From Chionoecetes opilio (lineage: Eukaryota > Arthropoda > Malacostraca > Decapoda > Majidae): a stretch of DNA of 64,000 nt. The position numbers were made by a program, and so were the translations under genes. Positions 56,832 to 64,000 of the stretch are shown here, one piece after another. A model generated the notes under the pieces. The model saw only the letters and a program-made list of their open reading frames with translations, searched no databases and was not told the DNA's origin. The stretch covers positions 5,001 through 69,000 of the forward strand of contig JACEEZ010015171.1 in assembly GCA_016584305.1 (NCBI GenBank), in the 5' to 3' direction. Every line of letters begins with the position of its first letter. Position 1 is the first letter of the stretch.

Positions 56832-56996
56832 GTTCCATACTGTTTGAGGTGTACAACCGTCAGTTCCTGCTGTCGGTGAGTCTGGTGTGGGTGGCGGCGG
56901 CGGTCACGGTGCTGCCCTTCACTGTGCCGGCCGCCCTGTGGTGGACCCTGGCCTCCACCGCGGCCCTGGGCACTGGCCTCGCCTTCCTCTTCACCG
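56832..56996 (+). CDS. MFSD4: MFSD4-like transporter, exon 3 (TM3-TM4 region)
   Basis: Exon of 165 nt; acceptor CCTCCACAG, donor GTAAGT (56997), phase 1 in and out. The split codon gives Gly, then SILFEVYNRQFLLSVSLVWV, AAAVTVLPFTVPAALWWTLA and STAALGTGLAFLFTG. Basic NR after TM2 is the MFS A-motif-like cytoplasmic loop, followed by two hydrophobic helices. Codon use is GC-rich at third positions, as in the other exons and unlike the AT-rich introns. Confidence 0.9.
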
Positions 56997-57049
56997 GTAA
57001 GTCACTCTGTACTTTACGATTCAACTCTTTACCGTATACATTCTAAGCT

Positions 57050-57408
57050 TTGGGGAGGCGGTAGCAGAGTGGTTAGCGTCACCGGGTGGCGTCCTCGAAG
57101 ACCCGAGTTCGATCCCGAGTGAGGCCCATAAATCCACTTAAAATATTTCTGCACCGTCGAGTGGCCTAAGAACACCCACATGCCCTGTCCATTAACTCTA
57201 CCTTTGATTGCGAGTGCATCGGAGGACACAGGGGGGCGGGCGGCATGAGCCTCTTAATCACAGGCGTCACTATAAAAACCCTGCCTGCGCCACCAAGGGC
57301 GAGGGCCAACCATCACAGCCCTTAAGTGAACCTCCAGGGCCTACCATCCCACCCCTGGAGCTCACTACCTACAGGCGGTAAAGGCACAAATGAAAAAAAA
57401 AAAAAAGT
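57050..57408 (+). mobile_element. Full-length tRNA-derived SINE
   Basis: Head with A-box-like GTAGCAGAGTGGTTAGCG and B-box GAGTTCGATCCC, body with GGACACAGGGGGGCGGGCGG and CCAAGGGCGAGGGCCAACC, ending in a run of about 14 A (57393-57406). A different family from the SINE at 7146-7445. It lies just inside intron 3 of the transporter. Confidence 0.85.
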
Positions 57409-57497
57409 GGCAGTTTGTATTCCCCTTAGTGGGTGAATCTGATACTTACTGAAGAACTTGGGTTAGTCATGTAAGTTTGTTGTATGTATTTGGTTGT

Positions 57498-60400
57498 GTC
57501 ATTTGAGAGAGAGAGAGAGATAGCCATCTTGAGTCATTTGAGAGAGTGAGAGAGAGAGAGAGCCATCTTGAGTCATTTGAGAGAGTGAGAGAGAGAGAGA
57601 GCCATCTTGAGTCATTTGAGAGTGAGAGAGAGCCATCTTGAGTCATTTGAGAGAGTGAGAGAGAGCCATCTTGAGTCATTTGAGAGTGAGAGAGAGCCAT
57701 CTTGAGTCATTTGAGAGAGTGAGAGAGAGCCATCTTGAGTCATTTGAGGGAGAGAGAGAGAGAGCCATCTTGAGTCATTTGAGAGAGAGAGAGAGAGAGC
57801 CATCTTGAGTCATTTGAGAGAGTGAGAGAGAGAGAGAGCCATCTTGAGTCATTTGAGAGAGAGAGAGAGAGCCATCTTGAGTCATTTGAGAGTGAGAGAG
57901 AGAGTCATCTTGAGTCATTTGAGAGAGTGAGAGAGAGAGCCATCTTGAGTCATTTGAGAGTGAGAGAGAGTCATCTTGAGTCATTTGAGAGAGAGGAGAG
58001 AGGCCATCTTGAGTCATTTGAGAGAGAGAGAGAGAGAGAGCCATCTTGAGTCATTTGAGAGAGAGAGAGAGAGAGAGCCATCTTGAGTCATTTGAGAGAG
58101 TGAGAGAGAGCCATCTTGAGTCATTTGAGAGAGAGAGAGAGCCATCTTGAGTCATTTGAGAGAGAGAGAGAGAGAGCCATCTTGAGTCATTTGAGAGTGA
58201 GAGAGAGCCATCTTGAGTCATTTGAGAGAGAGAGAGAGAGAGCCATCTTGAGTCATTTGAGAGAGAGAGAGAGAGTCATCTTGAGTCATTTGAGAGAGAG
58301 AGAGAGCCATCTTGAGTCATTTGAGAGAGAGAGAGAGAGAGAGTCATCTTGAGTCATTTGAGAGAGTGAGAGAGAGCCATCTTGAGTCATTTGAGAGAGT
58401 GAGAGAGAGCCATCTTGAGTCATTTGAGAGAGAGAGAGCCATCTTGAGTCATTTGAGAGAGAGAGAGAGAGCCATCTTGAGTCATTTGAGAGAGTGAGAG
58501 AGAGCCATCTTGAGTCATTTGAGAGAGAGAGAGAGAGCCATCTTGAGTCATTTGAGACAGAGAGCCATCTTGAGTCATTTGAGAGAGAGAGAGAGAGAGC
58601 CATCTTGAGTCATTTGAGAGAGTGAGAGAGAGCCATCTTGAGTCATTTGAGAGAGAGAGAGAGAGAGTCATTTGAGAGAGAGAGAGAGATAGCCATCTTG
58701 AGTCATTTGAGAGAGTGAGAGAGCCATCTTGAGTCATTTGAGAGAGAGAGAGAGAGAGAGCCATCTTGAGTCATTTGAGAGAGAGAGAGCCATCTTGAGT
58801 CATTTGAGAGAGAGAGAGTCATCTTGAGTCATTTGAGAGAGAGAGAGAGAGCCATCTTGAGTCATTTGAGAGAGAGAGAGTCATCTTGAGTCATTTGAGA
58901 GAGTGAGAGAGAGCCATCTTGAGTCATTTGAGAGAGTGAGAGAGCCATCTTGAGTCATTTGAGAGAGAGAGAGAGAGAGCCATCTTGAGTCATTTGAGAG
59001 AGAGAGAGAGCCATCTTGAGTCATTTGAGAGAGAGAGAGAGAGAGAGCCATCTTGAGTCATTTGAGAGAGAGAGTCATCTTGAGTCATTTGAGAGAGTGA
59101 GAGAGAGCCATCTTGAGTCATTTGAGAGAGAGAGAGACAGAGAGCCATCTTGAGTCATTTGAGAGAGTGAGAGAGAGCCATCTTGAGTCATTTGAGAGAG
59201 TGAGAGAGAGCCATCTTGAGTCATTTGAGAGAGAGAGAGAGCCATCTTGAGTCATTTGAGAGAGAGAGAGAGAGCCATCTTGAGTCATTTGAGAGAGTGA
59301 GAGAGAGAGCCATCTTGAGTCATTTGAGAGAGAGAGAGAGAGCCATCTTGAGTCATTTGAGAGAGAGAGAGAGCCATCTTGAGTCATTTGAGAGAGAGAG
59401 AGAGAGCCATCTTGAGTCATTTGAGAGAGTGAGAGAGAGCCATCTTGAGTCATTTGAGAGAGAGAGTCATCTTGAGTCATTTGAGAGAGAGAGAGAGATA
59501 GCCATCTTGAGTCATTTGAGAGAGTGAGAGAGCCATCTTGAGTCATTTGAGAGAGAGAGAGAGAGAGAGCCATCTTGAGTCATTTGAGAGAGAGAGAGCC
59601 ATCTTGAGTCATTTGAGAGTGAGAGAGTCATTTGAGAGAGAGAGAGAGAGAGAGCCATCTTGAGTCATTTGAGAGAGAGAGAGAGTCATCTTGAGTCATT
59701 TGAGAGAGTGAGAGAGAGCCATCTTGAGTCATTTGAGAGAGTGAGAGAGCCATCTTGAGTCATTTGAGAGAGAGAGAGAGAGAGCCATCTTGAGTCATTT
59801 GAGAGAGAAAGAGCCATCTTGAGTCATTTGAGAGAGAGAGAGAGAGAGCCATCTTGAGTCATTTGAGAGAGAGAGAGAGTCATCTTGAGTCATTTGAGAG
59901 TGAGAGAGAGCCATCTTGAGTCATTTGAGAGAGAGAGAGAGCCATCTTGAGTCATTTGAGAGAGAGAGAGAGAGCCATCTTGAGTCATTTGAGAGAGTGA
60001 GAGAGAGCCATCTTGAGTCATTTGAGAGAGTGAGAGAGCCATCTTGAGTCATTTGAGAGAGAGAGAGAGAGCCATCTTGAGTCATTTGAGAGAGTGAGAG
60101 AGAGCCATCTTGAGTCATTTGAGAGAGAGAGAGAGAGAGAGAGCCATCTTGAGTCATTTGAGAGAGTGAGAGAGAGCCATCTTGAGTCATTTGAGAGAGA
60201 GAGAGAGAGCCATCTTGAGTCATTTGAGAGAGTGAGAGAGAGCCATCTTGAGTCATTTGAGAGAGAGAGAGAGAGCCATCTTGAGTCATTTGAGAGAGTG
60301 AGAGAGAGCCATCTTGAGTCATTTGAAAAGAGAGAGAGAGTCATCTTGAGTCATTTGAGAGAGAGAGAGAGAGAGCCATCTTGAGTCATTTGAGAGAGAG

Positions 60401-62335
60401 AGAGAGCCATCTTGAGTCATTTGAGAGAGTGAGAGAGAGCCATCTTGAGTCATTTGAGAGAGTGGAGAGAGAGCCATCTTGAGTCATTTGAGAGAGAGAG
60501 AGAGCCATCTTGAGTCATTTGAGAGAGAGAGAGAGAGCCATCTTGAGTCATTTGAGAGAGAGAGAGAGCCATCTTGAGTCATTTGAGAGAGAGAGAGAGA
60601 GCCATCTTGAGTCATTTGAGAGAGTGAGAGGGGAGCCATCTTGAGTCATTTGAGAGAGAGAGAGCCATCTTGAGTCATTTGAGAGAGAGAGAGAGCCATC
60701 TTGAGTCATTTGAGAGAGAGAGAGAGAGCCATCTTGAGTCATTTGAGAGAGTGAGAGAGAGCCATCTTGAGTCATTTGAGAGAGTGAGAGAGAGCCATCT
60801 TGAGTCATTTGAGAGAGAGAGAGAGAGAGAGCCATCTTGAGTCATTTGAGAGAGTGAGAGAGAGCCATCTTGAGTCATTTGAGAGAGAGAGAGAGAGCCA
60901 TCTTGAGTCATTTGAGAGAGTGAGAGAGAGCCATCTTGAGTCATTTGAGAGAGAGAGAGAGCCATCTTGAGTCATTTGAGAGAGTGAGAGAGAGCCATCT
61001 TGAGTCATTTGAGAGGAGAGAGAGAGTCATCTTGAGTCATTTGAGAGAGTGAGAGAGAGCCATCTTGAGTCATTTGAGAGAGAGAGAGAGAGAGAGCCAT
61101 CTTGAGTCATTTGAGAGAGTGAGAGAGAGCCATCTTGAGTCATTTGAGAGAGAGAGAGAGAGCCATCTTGAGTCATTTGAGAGAGTGAGAGAGAGAGAGC
61201 CATCTTGAGTCATTTGAGAGAGAGAGAGAGAGCCATCTTGAGTCATTTGAGAGAGTGAGAGTGAGCCATCTTGAGTCATTTGAGAGAGAGAGAGAGGAGA
61301 GCCATCTTGAGTCATTTGAGAGAGAGAGAGAGAGCCATCTTGAGTCATTTGAGAGAGAGAGAGAGAGCCATCTTGAGTCATTTGAGAGAGAGAGAGAGCC
61401 ATCTTGAGTCATTTGAGAGAGTGAGAGAGAGCCATCTTGAGTCATTTGAGAGAGTGAGAGAGAGAGCCATCTTGAGTCATTTGAGAGAGAGAGAGAGAGC
61501 CATCTTGAGTCATTTGAGAGAGTGAGAGAGAGCCATCTTGAGTCATTTGAGAGAGAGAGAGAGAGAGAGCCATCTTGAGTCATTTGAGAGAGAGAGAGAG
61601 AGCCATCTTGAGTCATTTGAGAGAGTGAGAGAGAGCCATCTTGAGTCATTTGAGAGAGTGAGAGAGCCATCTTGAGTCATTTGAGAGAGTGAGAGAGAGC
61701 CATCTTGAGTCATTTGAGAGAGTGAGAGAGAGCCATCTTGAGTCATTTGAGAGAGTGAGAGAGCCATCTTGAGTCATTTGAGAGAGTGAGAGAGAGCCAT
61801 CTTGAGTCATTTGAGAGAGTGAGAGAGAGCCATCTTGAGTCATTTGAGAGAGAGAGAGAGAGCCATCTTGAGTCATTTGAGAGAGTGAGAGAGAGCCATC
61901 TTGAGTCATTTGAGAGATGTGAGAGAGAGAGCCATCTTGAGTCATTTGAGAGAGAGAGAGAGAGCCATCTTGAGTCATTTGAGAGAGTGAGAGAGAGCCA
62001 TCTTGAGTCATTTGAGAGAGAGAGAGAGAGAGAGAGCCATCTTGAGTCATTTGAGAGAGAGAGAGAGAGCCATCTTGAGTCATTTGAGAGAGTGAGAGAG
62101 AGCCATCTTGAGTCATTTGAGAGAGTGAGAGAGCCATCTTGAGTCATTTGAGAGAGTGAGAGAGAGCCATCTTGAGTCATTTGAGAGAGTGAGAGAGAGC
62201 CATCTTGAGTCATTTGAGAGAGTGAGAGAGCCATCTTGAGTCATTTGAGAGAGTGAGAGAGAGCCATCTTGAGTCATTTGAGAGAGAGAGAGAGAGAGCC
62301 ATCTTGAGTCATTTGAGAGTGAGAGGGAGAGTCAT
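57498..62335. repeat. 4.8-kb minisatellite with AP-1 core in every unit
   Basis: About 145 units (length divided by unit) of 32-35 bp: GCCATCTTGAGTCATTTGAG followed by GAGAGTGAGAGA or pure GA repeats. Variation is mainly in GA-run length and GAGAGTGAGA versus GAGAGAGAGA, plus occasional GTCATC for GCCATC. The array ends about 50 bp before the exon 4 acceptor, and the intervening sequence (GGAAGCCATCTTGAGGTCAG) resembles a unit. Frames such as SQMTQDGSLSL on the minus strand are repeat artefacts. Confidence 0.97.
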
Positions 62336-62385
62336 TTAAGAGTGGTAGTGAGGAAGCCATCTTGAGGTCAGGTGTGGTGTTGCAG

Positions 62386-64000
62386 GGGGCAATGTGCTGT
62401 GTCTGGACCTGTGGGGGCGTCGCCAGGGGGGCGCGGCACTCCAGACCCTCCACTTCACCTTCTCCCTGGGGGCCCTGGTGGTGCCTCTGGTGGTGCAGCC
62501 CTTCTTCATCGGCCTCCACCCTTCCACCACACCCAACGCCTCTCTCTCCACCCTCTCCACGCCCCTCATGCAGGACGTCATGGTGGTGGAGAGGCAGGTC
62601 AGGTCAGCGGCACTCAGGAGCACACACCAGCCTCGCGACCTGACCCCACATGACATGCTCAGTAATGAGGAGCTCCTACGCCTCACCTTGCCTTACGGGA
62701 ATAACCAAACCTCTTCCACGCGGCCCACAGGAGGCAACCAAACAGTTAGTGTGGCATCCACCTCTCCCTCTCCACCTCACTCCCCCTCCAACTTAAAGTC
62801 ACCCAAGAAGAAGCCAGCTCAGGCAGACTCCTCCAAGCTTGAGCCTGATGACAAGGCGATCAAGTGGACTAAACCTCCACCCCTTAAGAACATTCCTCCA
62901 CCACAACCACCATCACCACCACCAGCCACACTTAAGGAGGAACACACCACACTCTCAGGCAACACCCAAGACACCTCTGGGAATGTAACTGTCCCTCACA
63001 ACACCTCCAACACCACCTCTGTTCCCATAGCCTCCACCAACACCAATATAAACAGTGACATCACCAAAACCACCACTGTCAACACCACCACCACCATCAC
63101 TAACAGTACAGTACCTTCCTCTAACCACACTATATCCGCCACCACTATCACCACCTCCACCTCTGCTCCCTCCTCCATCCACACCTCTGCTACCACTACC
63201 ACAACTGCCACCAACCCAACCACTACCACTGCTGTTCCTACTACTACTATTCCAACCACTACTTCCACCACCTCCACTACTACTTCTACTACTACTACAG
63301 CTGCCACCACTACCACTAAAGCTCCTCTCCCAGTCACACCACCAACCACCACCACTACTTCCACGTCCACCACAGTAAAGTCTGAACCCACCACTGCAGC
63401 CACCACCACCACGCCTCCCCCCACACCCATCCCTGCCCTGCCCACGCCCCTGCTGGTGAGTAGTGGTGAGGCGGGGGGGGAGGTGAGGCAGCTGACCTCG
63501 GAGGTGCAGGACCTGCGGGAGAGGCCGCCCGTGGAGGGTGAGGGGGAGGGTGAGGGGGGCACGTCCTCCCTCAAGCCCGGCACCTTCAGCAATGCTACGG
63601 AGGACAAGTCGCGCTTCCTGGAGCACATGGCCCAGCGCCTCGGCGACTACGGGGTGACGCGCGTGCACCTGGCCTACATCAGCATCGGCATCCTGGTGGT
63701 GGTGGACGCCCTGGTGTCGGTGGTGGTGTTGTGTCACCACCCCCGGGAGGCAAGGTCACGCCAGGAGGGCGGTACCATGGCCTCCGCTAACCCCTCCCGC
63801 ACCCTACTCTTCACCGTGCTATTCTCCGCCTTCATGTTTGCCGCCGAAGCCCTGCAGGGGGCCCTCCACCACCTCCTGGCCACCACGGGAGGCGCCAACG
63901 GGCTGCCCCTGGCATGGGGCGGGGGGGCTGATGGGCCGGACGGCCAGGTTCTGTTCTGGGGTCTGGTGTGTCTGGTGCGGTTCCTGTGTATACCCGCCGC
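62386..64000 (+). CDS. MFSD4: MFSD4-like transporter, exon 4 (TM5, mucin-like loop, TM6-TM8; runs off window)
   Basis: Acceptor GGTGTTGCAG; two bases complete Gly, then an uninterrupted frame of about 537 codons continues past the window edge. It begins GGNVLCLDLWGRRQGGAAL, then QTLHFTFSLGALVVPLVVQP, matching the family's TM4/TM5 block (ALHF..GALL.PL). It then enters a very long Thr/Ser/Pro/Asn-rich segment (about 62520-63440) with at least ten N-glycosylation sequons (NAS, NQT, NVT, NTS, NTT, NST, NHT, NAT). Helix TM6 follows (YISIGILVVVDALVSVVVLC), a short cytoplasmic loop, TM7 (TLLFTVLFSAFMFAAEALQG) and the start of TM8 (VLFWGLVCLVRFLCIPA, like the family's FWGFITLGRLLSIP). A GTGAGT at 63452 could be a cryptic donor, but the frame stays open through it. 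Confidence 0.88.

Noticed and set aside
57467..62519. Minus-strand frames with SQMTQDGSLSL repeats
   Set aside because: They are translations of the 33-bp satellite. They end wherever the GA-run length shifts frame.

Overview
The window is eukaryotic, very repeat-rich DNA holding pieces of two intron-rich genes, both on the + strand. The syntaxin exons are of arthropod type. A tRNA-derived SINE ending in a 'ctaggtaaatacaact' motif and the extreme microsatellite load suggest a decapod crustacean, probably a crab. The phylum is well supported by the protein; the order is an inference from repeat style.

Gene 1 (about 846-40703, with 3' UTR possibly to about 45 kb) is the 3' part of a neuronal syntaxin-1A (t-SNARE). 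Its first exons lie upstream of the window. Four constitutive exons (846-920, 6272-6454, 7481-7554, 8232-8369) encode the end of Habc, the linker and the N-terminal half of the SNARE helix, stopping exactly at the zero-layer Gln. Two alternative 111-nt phase-0 exons follow (16765-16875 and 18064-18174), each encoding the C-terminal half of the SNARE helix (layers +1 to +8) and the basic juxtamembrane linker. Four alternative last exons follow (24268-24345, 29557-29700, 39284-39367, 40623-40703), each beginning with Lys-Lys and encoding a different membrane anchor and stop. All junctions are phase 0, so 2 x 4 = 8 in-frame syntaxins are possible. This combinatorial t-SNARE is the main biological find.

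Gene 2 (55474 to beyond 64000) is the 5' part of a major-facilitator transporter of the MFSD4 / sodium-dependent glucose transporter 1-like family. Four exons are visible. The last is open to the window edge and carries an unusual insertion of several hundred residues, Thr/Ser/Pro-rich and mucin-like, in the predicted extracellular TM5-TM6 loop.

Nearly everything else is intron or intergenic repeat. Tandem arrays include a CAGT/AATC array (0.92-3.8 kb), a roughly 145 bp array that repeats the acceptor and first ~30 nt of the 6272 exon, an array downstream that repeats the donor of the same exon, a 17-19 bp array containing forkhead cores (35.4-37.0 kb), and a 4.8 kb array of about 33 bp units each containing an AP-1 heptamer (57.5-62.3 kb). 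There are many (TC)n, (CA)n, (CTA)n, (AAT)n, poly-T and poly-C tracts. Transposon remains include tRNA-SINEs, several MITE families with clear inverted termini, two hAT-like insertions with 8-bp target duplications, a pogo-like element, long foldback elements, and a decayed jockey-type LINE. The GC/CpG-rich stretches at 39.67-40.46 kb and 43.7-44.6 kb stand out in an AT-rich background.

No functional tRNA, rRNA or CRISPR array was found. The many long low-complexity ORFs are repeat artefacts.
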